A DNA stretch of 14,521 nucleotides, from positions 3,885-18,405 of the forward strand of contig DNFG01000032.1 in the NCBI GenBank assembly GCA_003487005.1. The letters run 5' to 3'. Source of the DNA: Bryobacterales bacterium (lineage in GTDB: Bacteria; Acidobacteriota; Terriglobia; Bryobacterales; Bryobacteraceae). The notes beneath the pieces were generated by a model that saw only the letters and a list, made by a program, of their open reading frames with translations, made no database searches and was not told the DNA's origin. Position numbers and translations under genes: made by a program. Below are positions 1-8,235 of the stretch, piece by piece. Every line of letters begins with the position of its first letter. Position 1 is the stretch's first letter.

Positions 1-510
1 CACCTCGACGCCCGCCTCCCGCTCGACCATGCGCGCCAGCAGGCCGGTGGCGGGGTCGCAGCCCGCCAGCACCAGGCGTTTCGTGGAGCCCTCTTCCGGG
101 GAGAACACCATGAGTTCGGCGGTGCCGCTCTTGCGCCCCGACTTGGCGATGATGCCGTCGGCCTCCGGGAGAAAGTAGGGTGCGGCGTTCACCGGAACGC
201 TCACCAAGCGATCGCCCACGCGGCAGACTTGCACGCCTTGCCCGGCGATCGGCGCGCCTGGGCTGAGCACCTCGGCCTTGACCGGCTTTCGCTGGAAGGG
301 CCCCTCGGCTTCAAGCGTGAACAGAGCGTCGACTGTCACCTCAAGCTCATGCGCCAGCCGCAGCGCCACTTCGGTGTTCGGGACAAACGAGCCGGCTTCG
401 ATCGCATAGATGGTCTGGCGGCTCACGCCCACCCGCCTTGCCAGTTCTGCCGCCCCCACGCCGCGGCCCCGCCGGACCGCTCCAAGTTGGTTCTTCACGC
501 TCGATTGCAT
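1..510 (-). CDS. HTH (XRE-type) regulator with molybdate-binding-like ligand domain, partial
   Basis: Reading the minus strand from an ATG at 510 gives 170 codons without a stop, running off the left edge, so the C-terminus is missing. Residues about 1-62 form a Cro/C1-type helix-turn-helix: AELARRVGVSRQTIYAIEAG is the helix-turn-helix core, followed by PNTEVALRLAHELEVTVDALF. After a linker (about 70-145) comes LVLAGCDPATGLLARMVER, which resembles the start of the periplasmic-binding-protein-like domain of COG1910 (molybdate-binding domain fused to HTH). Family knowledge suggests a cytoplasmic transcription regulator sensing molybdate or another small ligand; the ligand is inference. It lies 41 bases downstream of the TonB receptor stop on the same strand and may be co-transcribed with it. 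No strong ribosome binding site precedes the ATG, but the HTH begins at the usual distance from it. Confidence 0.85.
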   Translation of the reverse strand, partial: MQSSVKNQLGAVRRGRGVGAAELARRVGVSRQTIYAIEAGSFVPNTEVALRLAHELEVTVDALFTLEAEGPFQRKPVKAEVLSPGAPIAGQGVQVCRVGDRLVSVPVNAAPYFLPEADGIIAKSGRKSGTAELMVFSPEEGSTKRLVLAGCDPATGLLARMVEREAGVEV

Positions 511-551
511 CGCTTGTCGCCCCAATGTAGCGCAGTCCGCGGAAACTGGAA

Positions 552-3500
552 TCAAAACCGCAGCCTGAGCACGAATTCGAAGACTCGAGGGTCGAGCGCG
601 GTGGTGATGGCGCCGAAGCCCGGGGCGCCGAAGCTCCCGTTCGGGTTGCCGAGCGGCGGGGTGTTGGTCACGTTAAATGCCTCAGCCCGGAATTCCGCGA
701 CAAGGCCCTCGCGGAGCGTGAAAGACTTGCCCACCATCACATCGACCGTCCGATAGCCGGGGCCATGGACGGGATTGCGGCTGCTGTTGCCGATCGTAAA
801 CTGCGGCGCCTGGGTAAAAGCGTCGGTATCGAACCAGCGCGCGGTGGATCTCTTGGCAGGAGGAAGCGCCGGATTCCCCACGCGGTTCGGCCGCTGAATG
901 CCGAATCCGGCAAAAGCATTCAGGTTGGTGGCTTGCGTGACGGCCACGGGGCTCCCGGACTGCAACCGGACCACACCCGCGATCTGCCATCCGCCGGCCA
1001 CCCAATCGCGCCAGCCACTGAGCGGCACAGAGCGGCCCCGCCCGAACGGCAGCTCATAGACGAAGCCGCTGGAGAAGACGTGGGGGATGTTGCCGGTGGA
1101 AACATCCTTTTCCAGGCGTTTGTTGTGACTGTCAGCGGCCTGGAAATTCATTACCGGACCCGTCAGGATGGCCGCATCGAAGACGGCGCCAGCATCGTCA
1201 ATCAGGCGCGAAAACGTGTAAGAGCCTGTGAAGGTGAGACCGCCGCTGAAGCGCTTTTCGATGCGCGCCTGTAACGAATGGTAGGTCGAGTGGCCGACGT
1301 TATTGCGATACAGGGCCACGGTGGTGAAACGCGGATATGGGCGCAGCAGTTGTCCGCGAGCAATCGTGGGCGCGCTGAGCGAGGTGTTCGGCGGGAGCTG
1401 TGCATAGAAGGGATTGGGCACCTGTTGGGTGAGCGACGAGCCCAACGCAAGCTGCTCGACGGTGAGCTGATTCAGATTGACGTCCGGCACACCCAGCCGG
1501 GTGAGCTTCGAGCCGAGGTAGCCCGCCTCGACGCTCCAGTCGCTTCCCCATGTCCGCTGCAGCATGAAGTTCCACTGCTGCGCGTAGCCGCTGCCGTTGT
1601 CGCGCTGAACCCCAAACACGCCCTGGCCCAGACCTGAATCCTTTCCGGGGGACTGCAAGCGCACGGCTGGGCCTTGGGCAAGAATGAACGCCGGCGTAAG
1701 ATTGTCCAGCGACTGTTCGCCGAGAGTCTGGATAAAAGGAAAGAGCGGCGTGGTGAACGGCGTGGTGATCCCAGCCTGTTCAATCCACGTAAGACCATAC
1801 CCGGAGCGGAGAACGAACGAATCCGAGACCCGGAAGGCCACCCCCACGCGCGGGGCGAAGTTCGCCTTCTCGAGTTCCCGCGCCGATCGCGGCACTCCGT
1901 TCGCGCCCAGAAATTCGAGCCGCTGCGAATCGAGATTGAACACCGCGGCCCGGTCGCCAGCGACGGTCGAGGGGAAGTTGAGCGTGTACCGGACGCCCAG
2001 GCTGAGCGCGAGACGCCGCGTGGCTTGCCAGTCGTCCTGGAGGAAGAATTCGGCGATGGAGGCGCGCGGCTCCAGTGTTTCGGGTTGGGCGTCGATCGAA
2101 AAGCGGCTGGTCTGCCCCAGCAGGAACGAGGCAAGGCCGCTGCCAGTCGAAGCCTCCACCGAGCCTGCCGGAGTGAGCCCGGCAGTGAAGACATTGGTGA
2201 ACCGGAAGTGGCCCGCAGGGCTGGGCGGCTGCAGAATGTCCAGGGTGGCAAGGCGGAGATCCGCGCCGGCTTTCAGGCTGTGGCGCCCATGAGTCCAGGA
2301 GAACGTGTTGATCAACTGCGTCACCGAAGTGCTGAAGCGCGAGTTGGCACTGGCGGGCGGGCCAAGTTGCTGAAAGCCTACCACGTCGAACGTGGGTAGC
2401 ACGTCGGAGAACGAAGTAACCGGGATATTAGGGATCAGCGTAGCCTGGCTGGCGGTTTGGCCCGAGCGGAGCGACTCGCGTTCAAAGCCGCGACGGGTGT
2501 AGCCGAAACGCAGCAAATTCACGGCGGTAGGTGTGACGGTCCACCTATGCTCGGCGGCCAGGCTATCGGCGCGCGTCAGCGTATCTCCGATCACACCCGA
2601 GGTGAGCGTACCGCTGCCGTCGGGAAGAGGACCCGTGGGCGTACTGTAATCGCGCATGAACGAGTAGCGGGTGAAGAAGCGGTGGTTGGAAGTGAAGTAA
2701 TGGTCGATCCTGCCGTCAAGTTGGTCCGCCGCGGTGCTGTTGTTGCCAAGCCTGCGGTAATTGTTCGCGGCCGGCGTGGCTCCGGACACGGTCAGCGCGT
2801 TGGGCGCAGGATAGCGCGACAACAGGTGGAGCGCCGCCCGGTCAATCCGGTCCGCCGGAATCGTGTTGGCGGGAAACGGCGACCGCGAACACGCGCCACC
2901 CGCCCGGCTGGTCGTGGCGGGATCGTAAATGGACGTCGCAAAGACACCTTCGCGTTCCGTGGCGGCCGGCACCGTACTGATCCGCACCACACCCGTGCTG
3001 AGCCGCGTTCCCTGCCAGTCGCCGAAGAAGAAGGTCTTGTTTCTGCGAATAGGACCGCCCAGAACGAAGCCATACTGGTTGCGGCGAAAGCGCGGCTTCG
3101 GCCCGGTTCCGGCAAACAGGTTGCGCGCATTCAGCCGCTCGTTGCGGAAGAACTCGAACAGCGTGCCGTGAAGTTCATTCGAGCCGGACTTCTGGTTCAC
3201 CATGATCACTCCGCCGTTCGAACGGCCGTATTCGGCGGAGTAGCTGTTCGTCTCGACGCGGAACTCGTCAATGGCGTCAATGACTGGATAATAGGCCACC
3301 TGCCCGGGTTCGGGTTGCAGAACGCTGATGCCATCGTAGATGTACTCGCTCACTCGTGGCCGGCTGCCGTTGATGCGCGGCAGGACACTCCCCGGAGGCA
3401 AACTCACGCCCGGAGCCAGAGCGATCAATGGGACGAAGTTCCTCCCGTCCAATGGGAGCGTCACCACCTTCTCCTGCTCGACCACGAAGCCCACCGAGCC

Positions 3501-3905
3501 CCGGCTCGCCCGGAGCAGGTCCGGCGCCGCTGTGACCTCGATCGCCTGCGCCGCGCCACCCACCTCAAGCTCGAAATCCAGGGACAGGCGGTCGCCCACC
3601 CGCAGTACGATCCCCTCGCGGCGGAACTGCGCGAACCCCTCGGCGACAATGTCGATCCGGTACTTCCCGGCGGGCAGAGCCAAGAAATGATAGCTGCCGT
3701 CCATGCCAGCGACGGACTGCCTCATTTGCCCGTCGCCATGGCCGAGGAGTTCCACGATTGCCGACGGCACAGTCCGGCCCGTGGCATCGCGAACTGTGCC
3801 ATAGAGTTCAGCTTTCGTGGCTTGCGCGGGTAGGAGTTGGGCGAGAACGCTTGCGACCCAGAGGCCGAGAATGGCGCAGCGGCTCGAAGGCGGGTATGTC
3901 AGCAC
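552..3905 (-). CDS. TonB-dependent receptor, Oar-like, with carboxypeptidase-regulatory-like domain
   Basis: An outer-membrane beta-barrel protein of 1117 residues. A signal peptide is visible (hydrophobic about residues 10-26, likely cleaved after AQA near 29). Residues about 33-115 are a carboxypeptidase-regulatory-like beta-sandwich (YGTVRDATGRTVPSAIVEL, then DGSYHFLALPAGKYRIDI). A plug-like region follows with LPLDGRNFVPLIALAPGV near 150-167 and EYGRSNGGVIMV near 225-236. The remainder is barrel sequence ending in LRLRF, with the C-terminal Phe expected for outer-membrane insertion. Acidobacteriota carry many such large receptors, probably for uptake of oligosaccharides or other large substrates; the substrate here cannot be told. 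The start is a GTG at 3905, chosen because it precedes the signal peptide and no in-frame ATG lies upstream of the mature region. No good Shine-Dalgarno sequence is visible. The HTH gene follows after 41 bases. Confidence 0.93.
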   Translation of the reverse strand: MLTYPPSSRCAILGLWVASVLAQLLPAQATKAELYGTVRDATGRTVPSAIVELLGHGDGQMRQSVAGMDGSYHFLALPAGKYRIDIVAEGFAQFRREGIVLRVGDRLSLDFELEVGGAAQAIEVTAAPDLLRASRGSVGFVVEQEKVVTLPLDGRNFVPLIALAPGVSLPPGSVLPRINGSRPRVSEYIYDGISVLQPEPGQVAYYPVIDAIDEFRVETNSYSAEYGRSNGGVIMVNQKSGSNELHGTLFEFFRNERLNARNLFAGTGPKPRFRRNQYGFVLGGPIRRNKTFFFGDWQGTRLSTGVVRISTVPAATEREGVFATSIYDPATTSRAGGACSRSPFPANTIPADRIDRAALHLLSRYPAPNALTVSGATPAANNYRRLGNNSTAADQLDGRIDHYFTSNHRFFTRYSFMRDYSTPTGPLPDGSGTLTSGVIGDTLTRADSLAAEHRWTVTPTAVNLLRFGYTRRGFERESLRSGQTASQATLIPNIPVTSFSDVLPTFDVVGFQQLGPPASANSRFSTSVTQLINTFSWTHGRHSLKAGADLRLATLDILQPPSPAGHFRFTNVFTAGLTPAGSVEASTGSGLASFLLGQTSRFSIDAQPETLEPRASIAEFFLQDDWQATRRLALSLGVRYTLNFPSTVAGDRAAVFNLDSQRLEFLGANGVPRSARELEKANFAPRVGVAFRVSDSFVLRSGYGLTWIEQAGITTPFTTPLFPFIQTLGEQSLDNLTPAFILAQGPAVRLQSPGKDSGLGQGVFGVQRDNGSGYAQQWNFMLQRTWGSDWSVEAGYLGSKLTRLGVPDVNLNQLTVEQLALGSSLTQQVPNPFYAQLPPNTSLSAPTIARGQLLRPYPRFTTVALYRNNVGHSTYHSLQARIEKRFSGGLTFTGSYTFSRLIDDAGAVFDAAILTGPVMNFQAADSHNKRLEKDVSTGNIPHVFSSGFVYELPFGRGRSVPLSGWRDWVAGGWQIAGVVRLQSGSPVAVTQATNLNAFAGFGIQRPNRVGNPALPPAKRSTARWFDTDAFTQAPQFTIGNSSRNPVHGPGYRTVDVMVGKSFTLREGLVAEFRAEAFNVTNTPPLGNPNGSFGAPGFGAITTALDPRVFEFVLRLRF

Positions 3906-4075
3906 GACAGCGTCAGTTTAACAGGACACTATGATCATTGCCATGGCTTAAGCCGCTGCCGCTCCCAGTTGGACACTTTCGAACTCCCCTGAGTATTCAT
4001 TGACAGAGCCAGACAACGCGCCAGGCCGCCAAGCGGAAGCCGTTGTGGGCCGGAAATCGTTCTTTCGAGGACCGG

Positions 4076-4246
4076 ATGACCATGGAATTGCCAGACCGGG
4101 CGACGGGCGAGGCTGTCTCACAGATTGCTTCACTGCTTGCCCACACCTATGAGCGGCGGCGGCGCGTGTGGCGCGTCGAGGCTGTCAACGAAGAAGTTGA
4201 TAACCCGGGCCCGGAGAGCCTTCATGTGAATGAGGTTGACGCATGA
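4076..4246 (+). CDS. small hypothetical protein preceding the DUF2924-like gene
   Basis: A 56-residue ORF from ATG 4076 (MTMELPDRATGEAVSQIASLLAHTYERRRR), ending in HVNEVDA. Its TGA overlaps the ATG of the next gene (ATGA at 4243-4246), which suggests translational coupling. A GTG/ATG upstream at 4043 would extend it by 11 residues. I do not recognise a domain. Short ORFs of this kind often precede DUF2924 genes in mobile loci, so the arrangement supports a real gene, but the function is unknown. Confidence 0.5.
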   Translation: MTMELPDRATGEAVSQIASLLAHTYERRRRVWRVEAVNEEVDNPGPESLHVNEVDA

Positions 4247-4653
4247 AGAAGACCCTCCGGGATCGGATCGATGAACTTGCCGCGATGAATGTGAAAGCGC
4301 TCCAGGCGGAGCATGTGAAGCTGTTTGGGCAGCCGGCGGTGTCCGCCCACCGGCAGTTTCTGTTCAGGAAGATCGCCTGGCAGGTGCAGGCTGAAGCTCA
4401 TGGCTGGCTTCCGGAAGCGGCGGTGGAAATCGCCCGCGGCATTGCGCGCGACACGCCGCTACGGGCGCGGGTGCTGGCCAACACCGCCAAGAGGCGCGCC
4501 GGGTTGCCCGAGGACCAGGTGCGACGGCGACGATCGAACCGGCGCACGATGCGCGCGTCCCCATGGGGCATTGCGAACTGCGCAAAACAGCGGCAGGCGG
4601 ACCGCCGCAAGTCCATTCTTTCCTTCCTGCTTCATGAGGGGGTGCCAGTTTGA
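4243..4653 (+). CDS. DUF2924-like protein with frame-disrupted C-terminus
   Basis: 136 residues. Residues about 5-60 (IDELAAMNVKALQAEHVKLF, then HRQFLFRKIAWQVQAEAHGWL) match the pattern I know for DUF2924: short helices, the LFG motif, and the R-x-FLxRKIAWQxQ stretch. DUF2924 genes usually sit beside a recombinase gene in mobile loci and their function is unknown. After about residue 92 the sequence becomes very Arg-rich and unlike the family. In the frame beginning at 4524 one reads TATIEPAHDARVPM, which resembles the family's normal continuation before its R-x-P-x-P-G segment. I infer a single-base frameshift near 4519-4524 and then loss of the rest of the C-terminal domain. The gene is therefore probably decayed although an ORF remains open to 4653. 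Confidence 0.65.
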   Translation: MKKTLRDRIDELAAMNVKALQAEHVKLFGQPAVSAHRQFLFRKIAWQVQAEAHGWLPEAAVEIARGIARDTPLRARVLANTAKRRAGLPEDQVRRRRSNRRTMRASPWGIANCAKQRQADRRKSILSFLLHEGVPV

Positions 4654-4910
4654 GCCCGAATATGGATGTTCATTCCTGCTACCGGCGGCTGACTGAGATC
4701 GACATTGCGGAACTGGCGCGCGATATTCTCGCCGGCCGCATCACTGAGGATCCGCCTGCCCAAATCCTGATTCCCCGCCCGCTCACGTTGACCAGCGCCC
4801 TTCTTTCCGCCTCGCACGTATCCCACACATTCGCCAGTATTTGCACTTCCGGCCACTTCTCCGTCAAGAGCCATCCCAGACCGAATTTCGCACTCAACCA
4901 ACCGGGTTGA
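4650..4910 (+). CDS. hypothetical protein, possibly a gene remnant
   Basis: An 86-residue ORF starting at TTG 4650 (overlapping the previous stop, TTGA) or ATG 4662. GAGGGGG at about 4635-4641 could serve as ribosome binding site for the TTG. The N-terminal part (RLTEIDIAELARDILAGRIT) looks like genuine amphipathic helix and faintly recalls the region before the zinc finger in CHC2-primase-type proteins. No Cys/His metal motif follows, and the last 50 residues are of low complexity (Ser, Pro, Thr). I read it as a truncated gene at best. It ends 65 bases before the outer RIT element. Confidence 0.25.
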   Translation: MSPNMDVHSCYRRLTEIDIAELARDILAGRITEDPPAQILIPRPLTLTSALLSASHVSHTFASICTSGHFSVKSHPRPNFALNQPG

Positions 4911-4975
4911 GCCTTTAGCCCTCTCTCAACTCCTCCAAATCTCGGGTTTCTCTGTTGACGGGTTTGCGTTTGTTG

Positions 4976-5028
4976 ACAGGCCTTATGCGGAGCGCACCAT
5001 TATGCCGAGTTTTCGAACTTGCGGTTGA
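4976..5028. repeat. Left terminal inverted repeat of the outer RIT element
   Basis: 53 bp, reverse complement of 11802-11854 with a single mismatch (C versus T, at 5014). It contains two direct recombinase-site-like motifs, TTATGCGGAGCG (4983-4994) and ATTATGCCGAG (4999-5009). The first 7 bases, ACAGGCC, are the presumed crossover/target sequence. Confidence 0.9.
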
Positions 5029-5055
5029 CAGCGCCGGCCTCCGGCACTTGGAGTA

Positions 5056-5066
5056 CTCGGCATAAT
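5056..5066. repeat. Subterminal recombinase-site motif, outer element left
   Basis: CTCGGCATAAT is the exact inverse of ATTATGCCGAG inside the left terminal repeat. The pair probably binds recombinase protomers, and it lies just before ritA, so it may also control that gene. Function is inferred from position and repetition. Confidence 0.55.
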
Positions 5067-5111
5067 CCTGCGACTCTTCTCGATGCGGCAACTCGCCGCT
5101 TGGAGAAGGTT

Positions 5112-6377
5112 TTGGTCAACACCTACTACGTTCAGGCCGCCGTCCGCAAGCGGATGGAGAGCGGCATCATCGCACCCTATTTGGATTTCATCGCCGCTGA
5201 ACTCGAGCGCCAAGGCTACGCGCGCCAGGGGATCCGCCGCCGATTGCACGCGGCCGAGATGTTCGGGCAGTGGCTGGTCAACGGAGGATTGTCGCTGGCC
5301 GACATCACAGACTCGGTGGTCGAGCGGTACATTGCCGGCGTTCCCCGAAGACCGTCGCCGCGCCGCCCTAGCGGACGATTGGTCCACAACGCACGCGGTA
5401 TCCACCACGTGGCCGATCTGTTGCGAGAGCAAGGGGTCGTGCCTCCGGAGCCACCGGGCACACCCGCTCCGTGTGATGAGATCCATGCCTGCCTGCTGGA
5501 GTTGGAGCAATATATGGAACAGGCCATGGGCACGGCGGCGAGCACTCGCCGGAACTATCTGGGATATGCGCGTGCCTTCCTCAATGCCACCTTCCCGGAT
5601 TCGCACCCGGAGTGGTGTCTGTTAAAGCCCCATCATGTTTCCCAATTCATTCAGCAGCGTGCGGAAAAGCTGGCTCCGGTTTCGCGTAAGGACCCCGTTC
5701 GCGGAGTGCAGGTGCTCATTCGGTTCCTCGTACACAAGGGACAGCTTCCGGATGGTTTTCAGGGAGCGATTCCGCCGGTTCGGGAATGGAAACACGCCAC
5801 ACTTCCCAGGCACATCGCAACCGATGAAGTGGAGCGCGTCCTCGCGTTGTGCCAGGGTACAAGCCCGAAAGCCCGGCGCGATCGCGCCATGCTTCTGTTG
5901 CTGGCGCGCCTCGGCTTACGCCCCGGCGAGGTGACGCGGCTTTGTCTGGAAGATATCGATTGGAGGAGCGGCAACGTTCTGATCCGTGCCGGAAAGACCC
6001 ACCGCGAACGACTGATGCCGCTACCGGAAGACGTCGGCGTGGCGTTGATGGAATATGCGACACTGGCGCGTCCGCGCGCTACCCGCCGGCAACTGTTTCT
6101 CAGTCTGTGCCCGCCCTACGCGCCACTCCGGACCACCTGCGCACCGACGCAGATGGCAACTGGCTTGCTCCGGCAAGCCGGCATTCCGATGGCACGTTAT
6201 GGCGCCTACGTGTTTCGGCATAGCGCGGCGACGCAGATGGTTCGACGAGGCGCCAGCTTCAAACAGGTCGCCGATGTGCTCGGACATCGGTCATTAGGGA
6301 CAACCGCGGGCTACGCCAAACTCGATCTGCCTTCATTGGCCCAAGTGGCGCTGCCGTGGCCGGGGGATGTGCGATGA
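5112..6377 (+). CDS. ritA: Tyrosine recombinase RitA of the outer RIT element
   Basis: 421 residues from the chosen start. An N-terminal SAM-like core-binding region is followed by a C-terminal phage-integrase catalytic domain. Catalytic positions are visible: Arg about 270 (LGLRPGEVTRL), Lys about 295 (GKTHRERLMPL), the box Y-V-F-R-H at about 366-370 (Arg 369), His about 392 (LGHRS) and the Tyr nucleophile about 401 (TAGYAKLDL). The first residue of the H-x-x-R box is Tyr, not His. The frame is open back to TTG 5019, but that lies inside the terminal repeat. I prefer TTG 5112 because GGAG at 5102-5105 is well placed and the protein then aligns with the inner RitA (its MKQVF start matches LEKVL here, codons 5100-5114). 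ATG 5154 is another option. The stop overlaps the ritB start (ATGA, 6374-6377). The enzyme should act with RitB and RitC at the element ends. Confidence 0.88.
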   Translation: MVNTYYVQAAVRKRMESGIIAPYLDFIAAELERQGYARQGIRRRLHAAEMFGQWLVNGGLSLADITDSVVERYIAGVPRRPSPRRPSGRLVHNARGIHHVADLLREQGVVPPEPPGTPAPCDEIHACLLELEQYMEQAMGTAASTRRNYLGYARAFLNATFPDSHPEWCLLKPHHVSQFIQQRAEKLAPVSRKDPVRGVQVLIRFLVHKGQLPDGFQGAIPPVREWKHATLPRHIATDEVERVLALCQGTSPKARRDRAMLLLLARLGLRPGEVTRLCLEDIDWRSGNVLIRAGKTHRERLMPLPEDVGVALMEYATLARPRATRRQLFLSLCPPYAPLRTTCAPTQMATGLLRQAGIPMARYGAYVFRHSAATQMVRRGASFKQVADVLGHRSLGTTAGYAKLDLPSLAQVALPWPGDVR

Positions 6378-7333
6378 CCCTTGCCGATCTGCGTTCTCAC
6401 ATCGAATCCTATCTGGAACTCCGCCAATCGCTGGGGTTCAAGACACGCTACGAGCGGGACGTGCTCCGCGCGTTTGCCGACTACCTCGAAGGGCAAGGCC
6501 ACCAGGGTCCATTGCGCGCACGAACCGCAGTGGAGTGGGCGGCGACCGGAGCCCCTCGCAACGCCGGGCCGCCCGGCCAGCGGGTTCGCTTGGTCTGCCT
6601 GCGCTGTTTCATGAGACACCTGAAGGCTTTCTTCCCAGAAACGGAGGTGCCTGGCCATGGGGTTCTGGCGCGAGTCGCACGCCCCAAACCGTACACCTAC
6701 TCGCAAGAAGAGATCGCCCAGTTACAGGAGGCGACTCTGCTGTTGTGGGAACCCGGGTCCATGCGGCAGAACGCCATGTACACAATCATCGGCCTGCTGG
6801 CCTGCACAGGGCTTCGCGTGTCTGAAGCGCTCGGCTTGACGGTGAGTGATCTCGGCCTGGATCTTGATCCTCCGCGCATCCTGATCCGGAACACGAAGTT
6901 CTACAAGTCGCGGTTCGTCCCCATCCATCCCACAGCGGCGGAAAAGCTGCGGGTCTATCTGCTGGAACGTAAGCGCCTGTGTCCAGACTGTTCCTCCAAC
7001 ACAGCCTTTCTCAACGATAAGGGCTGGCCGCTCCGCTATCACAATGTCCTGGAGAATTTCCGCGCCATCACCCACCAGTTGGGAATCCAGAAAGCTCCTG
7101 GCCGGAAGGCGCCCGCACTGCATTCCCTACGGCACACGTTCGCGGTCGAGCGGCTGACGTCTTGGCATCGCGCGGACATGGACGCACGCACGCTGTTGCC
7201 GCACTTGTCTGTCTATCTCGGTCATGTCAGCCCGGAAGAGACCTACTGGTATCTGACGGCGACGCCGGAACTGCTGACCGCCGCGTCGGCGAAGTTCGAG
7301 CGCCATGTCCACACCGGAGGTCCTCATGAGTGA
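6374..7333 (+). CDS. ritB: Tyrosine recombinase RitB of the outer RIT element
   Basis: 319 residues from ATG 6374, which overlaps the ritA stop; GGGGGA just upstream is a fair ribosome binding site. A GTG at 6356 would add six residues within ritA. N-terminal DNA-binding part about 1-110, then a complete catalytic domain: Arg about 148 (TGLRVSEAL), Lys in NTKFYKSR about 177, H-S-L-R-H about 250-254, His about 284 (LGHV) and the Tyr in TYWYL about 293. The long insert before LGHV and the TYWYL motif are shared with the inner RitB and appear typical of this subgroup. It is the second gene of the trio and is translationally coupled on both sides. Confidence 0.92.
   Translation: MTLADLRSHIESYLELRQSLGFKTRYERDVLRAFADYLEGQGHQGPLRARTAVEWAATGAPRNAGPPGQRVRLVCLRCFMRHLKAFFPETEVPGHGVLARVARPKPYTYSQEEIAQLQEATLLLWEPGSMRQNAMYTIIGLLACTGLRVSEALGLTVSDLGLDLDPPRILIRNTKFYKSRFVPIHPTAAEKLRVYLLERKRLCPDCSSNTAFLNDKGWPLRYHNVLENFRAITHQLGIQKAPGRKAPALHSLRHTFAVERLTSWHRADMDARTLLPHLSVYLGHVSPEETYWYLTATPELLTAASAKFERHVHTGGPHE
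7316..7320 (+). promoter_or_regulatory. Ribosome binding site deciding the outer ritC start
   Basis: GGAGG lies 5 bases before ATG 7326, inside the 3' end of ritB. It favours 7326 over the in-frame ATG at 7305. Confidence 0.7.
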
Positions 7334-8120
7334 GGTATCCCGAGAGTCACCGTTATTGGGACCGCTGCTGCAAGCTTTCTTTGCCGAGCACCTGCCGGCA
7401 CATCGGCGTGCAAGCCCTCAAACCGTGGCCAGCTATCGCGACACCTTCCGCCTGTTGCTGCGCTTTCTGGATCGGACTATCAAGCGGGCACCGTCTCTGT
7501 TGCGGGTCGAGGATCTCGACGCACCGAACATCTTTGCTTTCTTGGATCATCTTGAGCAAGAACGCGGGAACGGAACTCGGTCCCGAAATGCCCGCCTGGC
7601 GGCCATCCGGTCCTTCTTCCGTCTGGTTGCGCTACGAGAACCTTGCTGCGTTCCGGTGGCGACCCGTGTTCTGGCGGTTCCCGTCAAACGGACCGACAAG
7701 CGGTTGATCGGCTATCTCACACGCCCGGAGATCGAGGCCATCCTCGCGGCGCCTGATCAGCGCCAATGGTCGGGACAGCGAGACCATGCGCTGCTACTGG
7801 CGCTTTACAACAGCGGCGCGCGAGTCTCCGAGATCATTGCGCTCCGGCGCCGGCAGATTCGTTTCGGGGAAACGAACTTCCTCGAATTGAACGGCAAAGG
7901 CCGCAAGGAACGGACCGTGCCCATGTGGGCGAAAACGGCAAGGACGCTGAAGCGGTGGTTGCAGGTGATCCCGGCCACCCCGGAAGCAATCGTGTTTCCC
8001 AATGCCAGGGGCGTACTGTTGTCCCGAGACGGTGCGGCCTATATTCTGCAGCAGGCGGTGGAGAAAGCGAAGACCACGTGCGCGACATTGGCGGAGAAGA
8101 AGGTATCGCCGCACGTGCTA

Positions 8121-8155
8121 CGCCACTATGCCGGGTTCCGGACTATTCCGGGTGA
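8121..8155. repeat. Left terminal inverted repeat of the inner RIT element
   Basis: 35 bp, perfect reverse complement of 11481-11515. It begins with CGCCAC, which also encodes Arg-His of the interrupted ritC, followed by TATGCCGGG and, further in, CTATTCCGGG: two direct motifs, as in the outer element's repeat but with diverged bases. Confidence 0.92.
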
Positions 8156-8219
8156 AGCGAGTTCGGGTTGCCGAAGTGCCCATCAGCCGTGGGGCCCGGC
8201 AAATTCGGTCGTACTGTCG

Positions 8220-8230
8220 CCCGGCATAGT
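8220..8230. repeat. Subterminal recombinase-site motif, inner element left
   Basis: CCCGGCATAGT is the inverse of ACTATGCCGGG at 8125-8135. It lies just downstream of the inner ritC stop and mirrors the subterminal motif of the outer element. Confidence 0.5.
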
Positions 8231-8235
8231 CCTGA

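Noticed and set aside
2457..3833. 458-codon open frame on the plus strand inside the receptor gene
   Set aside because: It is the antisense shadow of a well-supported TonB receptor in GC-rich DNA; the translation is Arg-rich and matches no family.
4000..4030. TTGACA at 4000-4005 as a promoter for the DUF2924 locus
   Set aside because: No acceptable -10 box lies 16-18 bases downstream.
4951..4978. Two TGTTGAC copies (4953, 4971) as part of the outer element
   Set aside because: They lie outside the inverted repeat and have no counterpart on the right side, so they are taken as target sequence.
5019..5111. TTG start at 5019 for the outer RitA
   Set aside because: It lies within the terminal inverted repeat, has no ribosome binding site, and adds residues with no counterpart in the inner RitA.
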